A stretch of DNA of 64,000 nucleotides, taken from the NCBI RefSeq assembly GCF_027596085.1, contig NC_072467.1:12951976-13015975 (forward strand). The letters run 5' to 3'. The stretch comes from Anoplopoma fimbria. Lineage: Eukaryota; Chordata; Actinopteri; Perciformes; Anoplopomatidae. A program made the translations under genes and the position numbers. The notes beneath the pieces are model-generated. The model made no database searches, had not been told where the DNA came from, and saw nothing but the letters and a program-made list of their open reading frames with translations. This document shows, piece by piece, positions 1 to 41,071 of the stretch (its first letter is position 1; the number at the start of each line of letters is the position of its first letter).

Positions 1-2935
1 GTTCGAAGTAAAGTATTGATCTCATATTACTAGACGTCACAGTGAGTTACAACATATTATTCTTCCAAGAAGGACGAGACAGCTTAATGGTCCCTTTGTG
101 TCTTTTTTGTTTTGTTTTAGAACACTGTGATAATTGGGGGGGGTGTTACGTTTCCTCTGTAGGTGTTAGATTGCCAAGGTGATGTTAGCAACAAACCACA
201 GGGGACCTGTGAGTAAGTGTGTACGTGTGTACTTGTGTCTCTGAAAACCAACCAGCTGATAAATATTTCACTTTACTGACAGCCAGTCAGAGGATGAACA
301 GAGGCGGCCAATTGCAGAAGCAGGAGGATGATGAGTCCGGTAACATTGTCACGGAACGAAAGAGAAGCAGATGTAGAAATATTTAACTGACTACGTTTTT
401 TGCCGTTATTCCGTAAAAGACAATGTTCCTACTAAGCTCTTTACATGGTTGATTAGAATGAATATTCCAATAATATTCCAGAGTACATGCAGCCACTAAT
501 ACGCCGATTAACGTAACCGTGTGTTAGAAAGCAAGAAAAACAAAGCAAGTGCACACATGTATGACTGCCTATACGGTCTGGTCTGGATCAGTTTACTGCA
601 TCATCCAAGGCAATCCTAAATTAAATTGTAAATATTCTAAGAATAGTGGTTGGAATATGAATGTGTCACTGTGACAGGCTATCAAATTAATTGATCATAG
701 TTCCTTATCAATAATTCTTATGTATCCAGACTCCCTCTTTCATTCCTTCAACCGTTGCTAGATGATAGATACCGTTGCGATATTTGTGCATATCCAAAAA
801 ACATTTTTTACCCAAGTCTTACATGTCTAAAAGTTGGTGTGTTTCTATGTCCGATTAGAAATGCGGGCTTTTGTTTTGGGCGTGCATCTCTGCAAACTGT
901 TTGTAGTCAATTTGTGTATAACTACTGTACAACGCACAGAGCTGACTGTAGACAGGCAAGAGGGCCGTGTGTCAGAAAACTGTGATAAAACCCCCACTGA
1001 GACGCATATTGGGGAAATCGCTGTTCACCTGTCCAAATAATGCTTTCTAAAACCTGAATATTAACATCATACTTAATCAGAAAGTGCTCCATTCCGGATA
1101 AGACCTAATACGGATGCTGATTACATGACCCATATCTAATGATGTTGGAATAAAAGTGTGCATTTAGTCGCTGCTTCCTGTACCGCGGTGCGATTCCAGC
1201 AAAACAAGAATCAGCTACTAATTTCTCTGTGTGGGTGAGCGTTATTCTTTTAAATAAAGAAATACTTTAATTTACAATCTTTAGGTATACTAATTGCACA
1301 CACAGTACGCTCGTTATATTTCATTATGTATTCACAACACTCATATCTCCTCCAACACATGTGTGAGGCCGCAACGGATGCCACTTCCTTTTGTCGTCAG
1401 GGTGAGTGACCACTAATGTTTCATTCAAATAGGCCAACAAACACCCCTGTCTTCAGTTTCACAGTGGAGAGGTTTGATTAAGGAAACTGGCCATTGTATT
1501 TTTACATATGGTGATGGAGAGGTGACGGCTCACACATTTTTCTCCTCTTTTATCACATTATAGCCCGCACTTTCCGGTGTTCTTTTCTACCGCAGCCGGT
1601 GTTGGTTAGAGCACACAGGCTGATTGTGTTATTTGTTTTCTAAAAACCTGGTCTTGGATTTCCGACCGTTCTTCATATTAACACACATCTTAAAAAGGGT
1701 GCAGCAGAGTCTTCAAAGGTTACTAAGGATCACTTTGGCTCAACGGTTGATGAGTGTGCGGTACTTTTTCACATCCACCTGTGGAAACGGTGACAGAAAC
1801 AGCAGTTTTCAGTGTTTGTCAGTTCAAATGGTTAAAATATTGTGGATTGTAAATGTTAAGTGTTGAGGTGTTGGTGTCACATGTTGCCTCGACCTTTTAG
1901 TATACGACATGTAGATGGGATCAAAGGGCAGTCCCTCTGGAAAAAAACTGGACTGTGTGACTCACCTTACAGACAAACAGAGGCGTGATGGAGTAGGCGG
2001 AGTAGCTGCATAAGACCTGTGTTTCTACCCCCCCTCTTTTGATCATACAGATTTGCAATTTTATAAGTATTGAAGCTTGTTTGGATCAAACGTAGTTATA
2101 TCTGTCGGTTTCAAAAGTAGTATATGATTTGAAAATGACATTTCCCGTACTTTATAAGCCCTTTACTCGTACGGATTGCAGACATTGTCTGGGTGAAGGT
2201 GGCTCGAGTCTCCGGACGTTTAATGCACAAATTGCCCGGACCTTGCCACTTCCTGGGGCCAAGGAAGTTCTCACTGTGACCCTCTCTCTGCAAGAAGGGA
2301 CGCGGCCCCGTTGCTCGGTCTGTCCTCAGTGTGTCAGGGGTGTCGATAACCCCCCTGACCCGTCTGGTTTACAATGATTTGTGGGTGTGATTTTTATGAC
2401 CTGTCGTTACCATTTACGTGTTTACAAGAGCACAAAGTCCTTTATAGACCTAGCCGATTGATTTTGCTCTCAGAGTGCAACAGGTTGATGCATTTCACTT
2501 GAATATACTGACAATTTTCTCCCAGGGAAGCATGCCTCGGGACTCCCTTGAGTGTTCCGAGGCCCACCCACCACAGTCTCCCAAACTGTGGGAAACACTG
2601 TAGTATGTTTAGTGCAATTAACTGGTATTTATAGTGGCAGAACAGCTTTATTGGTCGTGGTTTTAGGCTCTATATTTCAGTAAACGGCGCCTACAGGAGT
2701 TGATTAAATGAAGAATATCATGCCATGCCTCCCCTTGCTTCACTAATCTTGCATCCTCACTATAACAAGGCGCCCATGCAACCAACCAAACATACAGACA
2801 GATCAGTGTTTTAAACAGGTCTGTCTCTTTCTATGACTTTTATAAAATTACAAAAAGGGCTGGTGCCAGCTACAACCACGAGTCTACCTTCCTGCTGTTA
2901 ATCATGTCCATCTCTTTCTCGATTTTGTTCTTCAG
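1..2935 (+). other. fa2h: fa2h upstream intron (partial), no exon seen
   Basis: This AT-rich stretch precedes the first recognisable fa2h exon. I read both strands for exons with consistent splice sites and found none; the open frames near 755-1040, 1624-1866 and 2111-2377 look like no known protein and lack paired splice signals. It is most simply the intron before the exon at 2936. The N-terminal cytochrome b5 part of FA2H is therefore outside the window. Confidence 0.6.
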
Positions 2936-10377
<7,442 letters not shown>

Positions 10378-12770
10378 CATAGAAACGGCTCTCCTGAAGG
10401 GCCACAGGACTTATCAACCACCCTCCTTAGCAACCAGCATACATGCTGTAACCGCCATGACACCCTTAGTTCAATCTCCGCCGCCATAGCTTTTCAAAAC
10501 CACGTAGGACATTCTAATTCTGCGGACTCCTGGGCCTCCTCGACGAATCCATACATCCATCTTATGTCCCCCTGCTTTTTGAATCCAGCACGCAAAACAT
10601 TATTCGCCTAAGCTCGGTCATGTAGTTGCAAAGAACGCACCGTTTCCATCTGTGATCATTCTTGCACAGTTGCAAAGCCATTCTGTGCCAATTTTTTGTT
10701 ATTATTATTATTATTATGTTATTAACTGAACCAAAATCTACTACGGCTGTGCTCTTCACCGCACTGACCTCTCCAGCCAAGTCATTGGAGGAAGGCCAGG
10801 GAGAGACAGAGAGGGACACACATGAACAGACACACAAAGCACGTACACATCTGTGTATTTTGATTGTTGAGCTATAATTACATTTAAAGGAATAACATGA
10901 TTCCTCTACACCTGTAGAATACTATAGTGCACATCACACTGAAGAAACTCCAAAACATACTCCAAATATGCACTCTTTTCCTGGTTTACAAAAACCTGCC
11001 AGCAGCATGATATTCCCCTGTTCACTTTCAACTTTGGTTAACTTTGACCGGCGAGGTCGCAGCCTCAAACAATAGCAAAGAAGCGCATGTTTGCTGTTGT
11101 ACCCATGTGGCAAAGGAAGTGATAGGTGGTTGTTGAATGTGGAAGACGTAAAAAGGAAGGAGATGTAACAGGAAGTGTGTGTGAGAGAGGGTATGTAGAG
11201 TCGAGAGTGAGAGAGAGAGAGGCTGTGAACTGGTGAACTAACTCAAGAAATGAAACCTTCATCCTTCCCCCGCACTGTCTGCAGCTTTAACGTTTCTCTT
11301 TTTTGCCACGGGTCTCTCAGCTACGCTGCAATACTCTGTTACACTGCAGGAATCGTAACAGTCTACAGATGTTCCCTCCACCGTTATTTGCCCTCACTGT
11401 CAGTTTTTGAAAACAGCTGTGAACAGAAAATATTTGGTTTTAGATATTTGGACAATGCTGGGTTTTAATTTATTAATTATCAGCAAAGCTGCAGAAGTGA
11501 AATCATACTGTAGGGGACTAATGCAATGTAATGTTAATGTCCTACATGTTTCTAACCACTTGAGATATATTTTTGCAAGTCTTTTGTAATACTTCCCTCT
11601 GTTTTCTTTTCTGTTTCGTCACTCATGATACAACAAAGATGTAGAATTTTTTTTTTTTGTAAAATGCTTTGTACAGAAGAGGAGATTGTTTAATTGCAGC
11701 AGCGTTACGTTGCCGGAGTGAGCAGATGTTTCGGTGTGAAGATGGATGGATGGATGTAGTGTGTTGTCATGGCGTCAGAGGGACAGAGCTGAAGGCATGA
11801 GGCCGGCCTGTCAGACTTCCTGCTGTGGGGATCTCGGGGTTCATTTTTTTAGTGGCCCTGCAGACCCTATCAGGATGACGATGGATGAACCATCTGACCG
11901 GGCAGCAGGAGGTCTCGATAGCGCCTGGCGGATCCTCAAAATGTCTCCTCTAAACACTCGACAGCAACACTGATAACTAAAGCAGAACAAAATAAATTAA
12001 AACCCATTTACATGAATATGTAGAGTAAAGTGAGAATATACTACAACTGCAGACTTATCCACTTTTCTAGTTTGAAGTAAAGACTCCAATTTACATCAAT
12101 TTTATGTACATGCATGCTTACACATTCAAAAAGGAGTAAAACAATAATAATTTATTTTCTTAATATTCATTGCAGCAATAATAATTGAGTCTTCAGGTAA
12201 ACCTTAAGAGGGCTGTGTCGCCAAAACACTGTTTCTGATAACAGGATTGAGCTATAACTGCACCAAATGTGTCCTGTTGTCTCCAGCATATCAGTTAATA
12301 TGAAAACATAACACTGTCTGTCTTATGCTTCATACAGTCCAGTTGATAATGAATGCTCAAGCCATCATGAAAGAAGAATTCTGACTTTGATATAATGACC
12401 ACAAAAAATGTTGCTTAAGAGAGAACCAAAGATTACTAGGTAATGAAGGTGGAGATAGTGATGACCATGATAATAATAATGCCGATGATGAGTGTAATAA
12501 TAGAAAGTGATTTTGGCAGCTGCTTGGCAAAAGTGAAACAATTCCACCTGTTGGAATGAAGTACACACAGATCTTATTTATGTATATTTATACGACGTAG
12601 ATGAAAGACAACAGCTTGTACGCCTTGATTCTGACAAGTGAACTTTTCCTTGTGCTAAATTATGCAGCGGAAAATAATATTCCCTAAATCTGTTTACTAT
12701 AATATCTTATAACATTTATTTTGGAATTTTTAAGTGTCTATGCAAATGCAAAAACGTATTTGTAAATAAA
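10378..12770 (+). other. fa2h: Probable fa2h 3' UTR, with two AATAAA candidates
   Basis: After the fa2h stop at 10375-10377 no further coding exon is visible. Candidate polyadenylation signals AATAAA lie at 11991-11996 and 12765-12770. The second is followed by a T/GT-rich stretch (TTGTACTTTTTGTTTG, about 12800), which favours it as the distal site. RNA evidence would be needed to choose. The region also holds a (TTA)n tract near 10700. Confidence 0.45.
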
Positions 12771-12844
12771 TATCTGTATATTTCTGATATCAGTCTCTCT
12801 TGTACTTTTTGTTTGATCACTGTTCATTATGCATTTAGTAGTTG

Positions 12845-13430
12845 GGACAACAGCATTATTACAATTCATCTTCATAGGGCCATGCATGCTTAAATGTCAT
12901 GCAAACCCATCAAATATTTGTTGAGATATTTCAGTTTAGACCAAAATGGTGGACTCCCAACCAACATTGCCATTTGTATACTTTCCGAATAGTTTAATAG
13001 ATGCTACAATAATGTAAACATTTACATATACAACTAAAAATGGCATTGGACTTTCAGAGAGCTCCATATTATGTCAAACATGAAGTATGGGTTCCCAACA
13101 AGGGACCACTTTGGTCCAAACTTAATTATCTCACCAACTATTTGATTAATATGATGACATTTTTTGACATTCATGGTCCCCAGAGGATGAAACACACTGA
13201 CCTTAGGGATCACCTGACTTTCTCTCTAGTTCCACAAGGTTGACATTTTTTAATTTTAATAAAAACGCCACCACCAGGTCCACATACTCTGTCTTTGCTT
13301 CTAATTAGCAAATGTTAGCATGCTAACATGCTAACCTAAGGGGGTAAACATAACCTGCTAAATACTAGCATGCTGTCGTTGTCATTGTTAGCATGTTAGC
13401 ATAAGAATGTTAGCATTCATCTCCCTGCTG
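12845..13430 (+). repeat. TTAGCATGCTAA-type dispersed fish repeat, copy 1
   Basis: This is a degenerate interspersed repeat with the characteristic end of alternating GTTAGCATG/CATGCTAAC words (13310-13420), preceded by family-typical text such as GGTCCCCAGAGGATGAA and CAAGGTTGACATTTTT. It lies between fa2h and ano10. Related copies are at 14885-15480 (reverse), 17400-17734 and, as a fragment, 19848-19890. It has no coding capacity. Confidence 0.7.
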
Positions 13431-14071
13431 TTCTTTAGTACAGCCTCAGAACTGGCCTTTGGACTCTTATTTTCCAATGCCTCCCTGAATACAAACAATG
13501 AATGCAAACAGGATACAGTGCTTGTTTATGAGTTTTGAGCAGTTCACACAAAGTGTGATTCTCCCATCTCAATATTTTTTAAAATACATATTTAAGAATT
13601 AAAGCAGGAAGAAAATAAATGAGCAAAGATTAGAAAACATAATGCTGTACAGCAGTGCTGTAATCTAGTTTTACCTGACATGTTTTCAAAGCAGCAGATT
13701 GTCTTAGAAGTCTCAAACCAAAGTGTAGTTAGTTGCCCTGGAGCATCTTTAGGTGTGTGTGTATGTTTTTTAACCCAGTTAACACCGAGTAGCAGAGGTG
13801 GTGGAGCAGTAGGACCCAGTAGCAGCAGTAAAATCAGAGCTCTGTCAGGAGGGAGGAGCCTGAATATAAACCAAGCAACCCTCCACACCCTGCAGTCTCT
13901 GGAAGTTCCTCCGCATTCCTGGCATATACCCACTCACACACACACATACACATATATACCAGCACAGACAGCTGGGAGGAACCACATACTGAGGCTGGGT
14001 AAGTGTGTGCAGAGAGTGAGAGTGTGTCGTTTCTGGTTTCTAAACTGAACAGATGTTGTCTTCATGTTCAT

Positions 14072-14074
<3 letters not shown>

Positions 14075-14152
<78 letters not shown>
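14075..14152 (+). repeat. (TG)n microsatellite
   Basis: About 39 perfect TG repeats lie in the interval between fa2h and ano10. ORFs over it are repeat artefacts. Confidence 0.95.
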
Positions 14153-14154
<2 letters not shown>

Positions 14155-14884
14155 CAAACAGGAGTTCGGAGGGGTTGTGGGCCTGCTGTAGGACCAGGAA
14201 CCAGAACCTCTTCATCAACACTCCCTGCCAGGTGTTGTATTTCCTGACTCAGCCTCTTTCATTCTGTGTATGTCTCTCTCTCGCTGTCACTGTCTGTTTA
14301 AACACAACTCAATCACTATAGGAGGGACGGTATCACTTCCAGTTGTGTCTCTGTCAATCCCATTTTGTCCACCGTGAGTTTGTCTGTGTGTCAGTGTATC
14401 TTTAAGCCCAGTAGCGATGCAGTCAAATCAGAGGAAGTTCCTTTATCTGCTGCTTTTTGCCAAAATAACCACAATTACTTCCTGAGAAACTGAACATTAT
14501 CGTGTAGGTTCATATCTGAAGGGTGCAGCAAGTAACTGAAATTAGAGTTTTGAATACAGTTTGCAGATTCCTGGAAAATTACGCCTGGATCTGCTGCCAG
14601 TTTAGTCTCATATAACCAGTCTAATGCTGTTATAATGTAATAGCTGGTGATGCAAATGCAGCAATGAAAGATGACAATCATAACTGTCAGGATATGGCTG
14701 CACTCAAATATGTAAATAGTGGTTTATGAAAAAGTAATTTCAGAAAGGAGGTTACAAAGGTTGGGAGTGTTTGGTGGCACACTTACAGAGTCCTTAAACA
14801 GGTAGAATAAGCGCTGACTAACAATACAGTGTTTTATTGTCTCGTCACTTTTAATCAGCTCATAAAAACATTATAGCCAAGTAA

Positions 14885-15480
14885 TGACAGTGAACTTAAC
14901 TGACATATGCATGCTACCATGCCGCCCACATTTGCAATGCTAACATGCTGATGTTAGGAAGGTTTAATGTTTACCATGGACTTCATCTTAGGCTAGCAGG
15001 TTAGCACTCTAACATTTATTTATTAACCCAAAGCAGCTGAATTGTACTTTGAAATGTCAGTTGTTTTGTAGGTGTTTGGTCACAAACCGTATTGGAGAAA
15101 GTGAAAATTTGATCTGGTGATGGTAGTAGAAGAAAAGTTAAGGAATCACTTAAGTTATTACAAGTGATCCTGAGGGGATCGGGGATGTTTGAACCAGATG
15201 TCAGGACAATCCATCCAGTAGTTGTCAAGATATTTCCTTAAAAAATGCAAAAACCTCATGGTGACACTAGATCAAATGTCAGAGGATCAATAAGGACAAA
15301 AGCATTTAACCCCTGGGAACCATGAACGTCTGTACACAACGTTGTCCTAATCTTTCTTTTAGGTATTGAGAATTCATCCTCTGGGCACCGCGAATGTCTG
15401 TGCCAAATTGAATGGCAATCTATCTTATAGTTGTCGAGGTATTCCACAGGAAGACAATAATGTTAACCCCCTCGTGGCAC
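14885..15480 (-). repeat. TTAGCATGCTAA-type dispersed fish repeat, copy 2 (reverse)
   Basis: Read on the minus strand this has the same order of blocks as copies 1 and 3: a GGTATTCC.../GGATGAATTCTC portion, then TTTGGTTTATG-like text, then GTTAGCATG words. On the plus strand the GCTAACATG words come first (about 14935-15020). It is degenerate, close to the ano10 first coding exon. Confidence 0.65.
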
Positions 15481-15816
15481 TGTAAAACAAGTCAGGAATA
15501 GCCAACGTTAGTAGGATTCATCCTCTGGGGACCATGTACAAAGAAGTCATTAAGATATTTCAATGGGGACCAAAGTGGTGGAACGAAAGAATGGCATTTC
15601 TATGACTAGAGCCAAGAGGATAGCATGGCTGAAAATGGCAAACAAGCTCAATTGCAAGAGTGTAACAAGAGTTTTTGCAGTTTCACCAAACCATGACTAG
15701 TTCTTTGAAGATGATCTAACCATTAGCTCCTCTATCGGGAGATCTTTAGGATCGAAAACAGTGACGGGGACCCACAAACTAATACTGTTTTGTTTACATT
15801 TCTTCACAGTCTCAGC

Positions 15817-23382
<7,566 letters not shown>

Positions 23383-26300
23383 AGTCTTGATTTCGTTCCA
23401 AAGCGTTGAGGTGTTGCTTTACGCTGCTGTGTGCTCAGCTGCTACAACTAGAAGATAGTACCATCCTCAGTGTTGTGTGGACCCACAGAGGAGAAGAGTC
23501 TCCGGCAGGGCCCACAATGCATTCTGCTGTGCCCCGAACACTGCCCCTGTACACTTTAGTATTTCTGCTGCTCTCACTAGTTATGGTGCTTCCGCGATGT
23601 ACATTTGCATTTGAAATGCATACTCATATTACATGTACACTGCAAGTGCAATTGAAACAGCAGCTAAAAAGTAATTTTTTTTATTAGATTGCAAATGGAA
23701 TGTATTGATTATGTGTGCCCTTTAAAAAAAGACTTTGTTATGATAACAGAGGTTTTGACGGGCACTATGAGGGCACCCTGGGATGTATGTTAAATCACCT
23801 TGGCTACAGTATGTAGTCATTAGTTGCAGTAGTAAAGGACACACAGGACAGAGTATTTGATGTAATGCTCAGGGTCAAAGGCAGACAGAATACTTGACTA
23901 AGCTATCCATTTTTTTGTCTGGAGTAGGACTCTTTTAAGGAGTGTTTTTGCTCCGATCACCTAGTGATAAGCCGTGGTTAGTGTTCGGGATTCATAATAT
24001 GCGGACAGTCTCATCACTGTAGTGATTATAAGATAAGATAAAGAGATATAACTTCATGTATGTGCATCAGTTGCAATACAAAGTGGGAAAAGTGAAAATA
24101 TTATGAGTGCAAATTTAAAACCCTGTAAGTCTTTAAGACAAAAAGCAACATATAAATGTCTTTAAAGCTGCTTTACATGTTGCCTATTCAACAATCAGAG
24201 CATTAATAAAGCTGCAAATAGCTATTTGCTATCCAACATATTGGTGCAGTAATGACCTGAGCAGATAATGAAATCATTTCCCCTGTGTTTGCTGTAATCT
24301 AAACTTCTCATTGCTTCTTGACATAGTCAGGTCGCCATGCTTGCATGTCAGCTTATAGCGTAACGCCCACCTCCGGTTCACCCTCAGGTAACTACTGTTA
24401 ACTCCTTCAGCGCTGTTAAGGTTGTTTGCACTGTTAGAGCTGTAGGCACCTTTAAATGCAAGCCGCCAGCGCCATATTTAGAGGCAATAGAAATGCTCTG
24501 AATTCGGCGCTTAGCACCTTTAATCAATGTATTTGTGAAAGGTTGGACTCATAATAATGAAACCACAGAGAATTATTACCCTACAGTGCCATCTTTAGGC
24601 TCAACAGAGCATTACAGCATCTCTAATCTCATTGTTATGGTTTTCTGGCCCACAATTTTGCTGTTTTGATCAAATCTCACTGTCCTCGTCAGGAATAAAG
24701 AAAAGCTCTGATAAATCTTCTATTGGCTAGCAAACAGCAGACAGACAAGGATAGAGACTAGCTGGTGAACATAATGGAACGTTTAGCAGCTAAAGGGGAA
24801 AATATTTCCCTCAGGAGCTGGTGGAGACCAAAAACAGAGCTAAAAGGAGAGTGAATATTGGACATTAGGTGGACAGAAACACAACTCAACAACAATGCTG
24901 CATTTACAGTTAGTTGTGCTGCCCCCAGGCAAACTTCAGAAAATCATACATTTTGTCTATGGTTCCATCAAGTGGAGAAATACCAGATTGAATTGTTGAA
25001 TTGAATTCTTTATTGACAGTGAAAAAGGTCAAACCCTTTAGAGGGAGGTAGAGACTTTCACAGTAGAGTATTTTACACATTTATTTATTAACGTTCTACT
25101 ATAATGGTATTACTATCTGTTATTGTGCTCAATTCACTTTCTTGTCTGACTTGATGTTGAAAACCTCGTAAGAAATCATGAAAAACACTTTGAGATTTGT
25201 CTCTGGTTGAGCCGTTAGAAGAAAATGTGGCACTTGTAGCCTTAAATAATCAGAGTATGGTTGTAGGACCATGGCACATATGTAACATGAGATGAAAACA
25301 GTAAACAATGTACCAAGATCTGATTTGCATTGAAAGTGATGCTACCAAAGAACCGCTATGTGCTTTGCTTTTAGAAATGTATATATTTTTAATGTCTGGA
25401 TTTCAGTGTTTACTAACCTGCCCATCTGTTGTGTGCCACTAAGAATGACTGCTTGAGTTCACTGTGCTGCAACAGCTAATTCACCTTATAGTCTATTACA
25501 TTACATTCACACTTATAGTGTTATTTCACTGTTCACTGCTACATTTGAATTAATATAATGAATGTGCAGATGAATCCAGGGAAGAATTCCACCATTTCTT
25601 CCATACTTGCTTGACAGTGGTGAATTGTTTTTACTTATAAATTATTGACTTGAAGAGTTAGTATTCTTTCCGGCCACCAGGAGGCACTATACACTTTCAA
25701 TGTAATTCCACATGCAGCTTTTCACATCCCTGGTGGCTGTAGAAGGCCTGCCTCTGTAGAGATGCAGATGTAGAGGGGGGGTGAGACTTCCTCATGCGTC
25801 AGTAAATGTGCACTCTTGACACTAATCATAAACCTAGGAGTTTGTGTGCGTATGTTCTGAAGGGTTGTGATGAGGTTGTGAAGATTAAAACTATTACATA
25901 ACCTGGTCCCAGGATCAGGATTTCAGGTCAGAAACAGAGATGGCAATGTGGGCCGGTTATCCTTCAATAAACTCACAGAAAGAAACTGCATGCTGTGTCT
26001 ACTCTTTAAAGAAATCAACATCTCCCACACTCTTTACTCCATTCATTTGACAGCTGCAGTTATTAGTTGATTTTATCACTTAGTCGATCATCAGACAATC
26101 ACCAGATGTCTTTATAAAGTCTATAAAGATATATTTTCCAACTGAGCTCTGACTAAATAAAAACTCAAACGAGATTATTTTGTTCGGTGCAGGGTCTCGC
26201 CTCAGTTCATGCTGTAACACTTGTTATGATCCAGCATTGATTGAATAAAAGTTATAAAAATCAATTGGATGTCTGTATGTTGGTAGCTTCTTTTGTAGGA

Positions 26301-26770
26301 TTTTGTATGAATGATTTGTGTGGTGAGAAGATCAGGACAGTAGAATATCTTAAAGAACTATTAAAATATGTAATTATTGTTTTTGTAAAAAATATTTTTA
26401 TGGGAAGAGTCGCAGATGAGTTTTCAGTCTGCGGCTAAAAATGTGTTGAGAATCTGCTTGTTCAGTAAACTTTTTTCGACATCCTATACTGTGCTTTTCA
26501 AGAAGTTCAGAAAGAGGCTAAAGAGGCCACTGGATTATTATTATTATTATATTATTCAATATTCAAAAATATTCAACACAACACAGCCGGTTATGAAAAA
26601 AACACATCTTACATCTGAGTTTCAGCAGAGAGACGTTGGTCTGTATAAAGTTCTTCTTCTCAGACGCCATCCATTGATGCCACATCTACAAGTGTGACAA
26701 ATAGTAGCAACACTGCACACTATCACTGTCCACGTTCTCTATAAAACCAGCACACCGCACACATTCATCC
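23383..26770. other. ano10 3' UTR and gap between convergent genes
   Basis: There is no coding exon here on either strand. The proximal part is presumably ano10 3' UTR; a candidate AATAAA lies at 24205-24210. The rest is ordinary AT-rich DNA. A degenerate GATAAGATAA-type segment near 24030 could be a LINE tail but is too short to assign. Confidence 0.5.
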
Positions 26771-27918
26771 TGTTGATTTAATCCATTTTAATAAATAAAT
26801 ACAGAAAAATAAGTTCACAGCTCCATGGAGACGTGGTCCTAGTTACAATACAGGTCAGTAGACACAGACACACTGAGGGGAGACAGGTTGCAATCACACA
26901 GGAACAAATAATGGGATTTTTATCCCTCGTCTGCACAGATTTGATTCTTTCATGGCTGATGAAATATAACCTATAATCAGATTTCACATGACATCCGCTG
27001 CTTATATATGCAGGGACCGTCCAATCACAGGTCGCACGCTAAAAATCCAATTAGTTGTACCCATGAAAGTGCAGTGACTGATTGGAATACGCTCGCTTTA
27101 CTTAGCTTATTGTACAGCTTTGGCCTTCTTTAACCTTACAAAATGTTTCACTTCTTGTCTCAGCGTGAAAAGAGGAAAAATATACAGTATGAAAAAATAG
27201 AGAGACACACAGAGGCATTATATGGTAAAATAATACCATACGGAGGGACTCCTCAGCTACATAATAAAGTATCACATCATTCAGGCTAAATGACAAACAA
27301 ACCTAATCCATCGGTTCAAGGACAAAGCTCGTATAAAGCTACCTGCTACAGTAGTCGTACTGTGTGCAATTCATCATTCAGTGGATTACCTCAAGGTACT
27401 TACAGTTACACAAGAACAAAGTCCTGTCAGATCCAAGACACATGGAGGTATATTGTGATAAATAACAGTAATAACATGCACAAAGTCACATGTCTCTTTA
27501 GAGAATTAATATCTTTGACGGTCATAAAAAAAAAAAGGTCAAGAATCTTCATATCTGCACATCCAAAATAAATCTGTTATGATTAAACTGTTCAGTATGA
27601 ATACAAAGAACAAGTTCAAATACAATGGAAGACCTGCATCCCAATCAATGATCAATGATCCTATCAATAGTATTATACAGTGTGTTAGGACACGTCGTTA
27701 TATCAAATAGACTTTAGGATTAAGAGTACAGAAAATCATATAATCATCTCAGTCTTAGGCATGTATTACACAGTATCATATGGTATCATATATCACATCA
27801 TATCATAACAGTCTTTCTATAATAGAGCTTATATTTAGAGCTTTTAAACCAATGAGAAGCAAGTTGTGCAAAGGGGAGAGAAAAGGAGCGCTACTCTGTA
27901 GCAGAAGCTGGTTCAAAG

Positions 27919-27924
27919 TTTATT
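27919..27924 (-). terminator. Candidate polyadenylation signal for snrk-like gene
   Basis: TTTATT on the plus strand is AATAAA on the minus strand, about 600 bp beyond the snrk stop at 28522. It was chosen by position only. The true 3' end could lie further on, since no clear gene signal is seen down to 26770. Confidence 0.25.
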
Positions 27925-28521
27925 CCTATTCATATATTATAAATATGAAATCATGGATCAACTGAGCGCTAGACCATTCTGACTTTTAGAACTTTTCTCA
28001 CACAGTCAGAACCAAAATGACACGTCGGCCATGCATGTGCAGTATGAAACCCATTTCATCATTATAGGCACCTTTTAAACAAACAAATAAAGACGATAGC
28101 TTATTCAATAAAAACTGTTGCAGTCATTATGTCCATCTCTTCCTGTCGTCATCTTTCTTTAATCTCCCTCCTGTAGGTCCAGTATTGTTTCTTAGCAACA
28201 GATTGGACACCGTCTAGTCTTTTTACTTCTATGGTTGCTCCTGTAGCTAATGCATGAGGTTCTGCTGATGTCTGACTACTGTGCTGTACACCACCGCTAG
28301 CTTAACACAACGTTTATCACATGAGCACAATGCTAGAACGGAGTGTTTGTAGGTATGAAGCTGTACACGTCCCGTCCCGTCCCGCACGCTTGGTGTCTTG
28401 CACGCAGCGGTTATGCCACTTCACAAGGTCTGACGCCAGCCATCTGCCCACCGCTAAACAGTCTGCGTGTCCCAAGCGAGCGGGCGGCACATCACCGGCA
28501 GCATTCCTGCTGTGTTTTCAC

Positions 28522-40891
<12,370 letters not shown>

Positions 40892-41071
40892 GTTTGAAGC
40901 AAAACAAAAGGGGGGTGGGGGGATTTGGAGGAGAGGAGGGAGTGAACTGAAAGAGTTTCAGGAGAGAGGGACAAAAGGAAACGGGAGACGGAAAATAGTT
41001 GTGTCAAGGTGTCAGGGACGGAGGAAGGAGGGGTTGCAGGGCAGCGAACTTCCTCACTGACGGGGAGATGC
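40892..41071 (-). other. snrk: snrk 5' UTR part of exon 2
   Basis: Upstream of ATG 40891 the minus strand continues to a good acceptor (TTTGTCCTGCCAG) whose exon begins at 41071. The leader is therefore split between this exon and the promoter-proximal exon ending at 42038. No upstream in-frame ATG extends the kinase. Confidence 0.7.

Noticed and set aside
755..1040. Two overlapping short ORFs near the left edge
   Set aside because: The first starts at a non-ATG codon. Neither shows family resemblance or splice sites in phase with fa2h.
2111..2377. ORFs on both strands before the first fa2h exon
   Set aside because: They do not resemble the cytochrome b5 region of FA2H and lack paired splice signals.
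13310..13420. Repeated GTTAGCATG/CATGCTAAC words considered as a CRISPR-like or operator array
   Set aside because: Spacing is irregular, there are no uniform spacers, and the same block recurs elsewhere with family-specific flanks, so it is a dispersed fish repeat.
24025..24055. GATAAGATAA words as another LINE tail
   Set aside because: Too short and without the downstream consensus seen at 3288.
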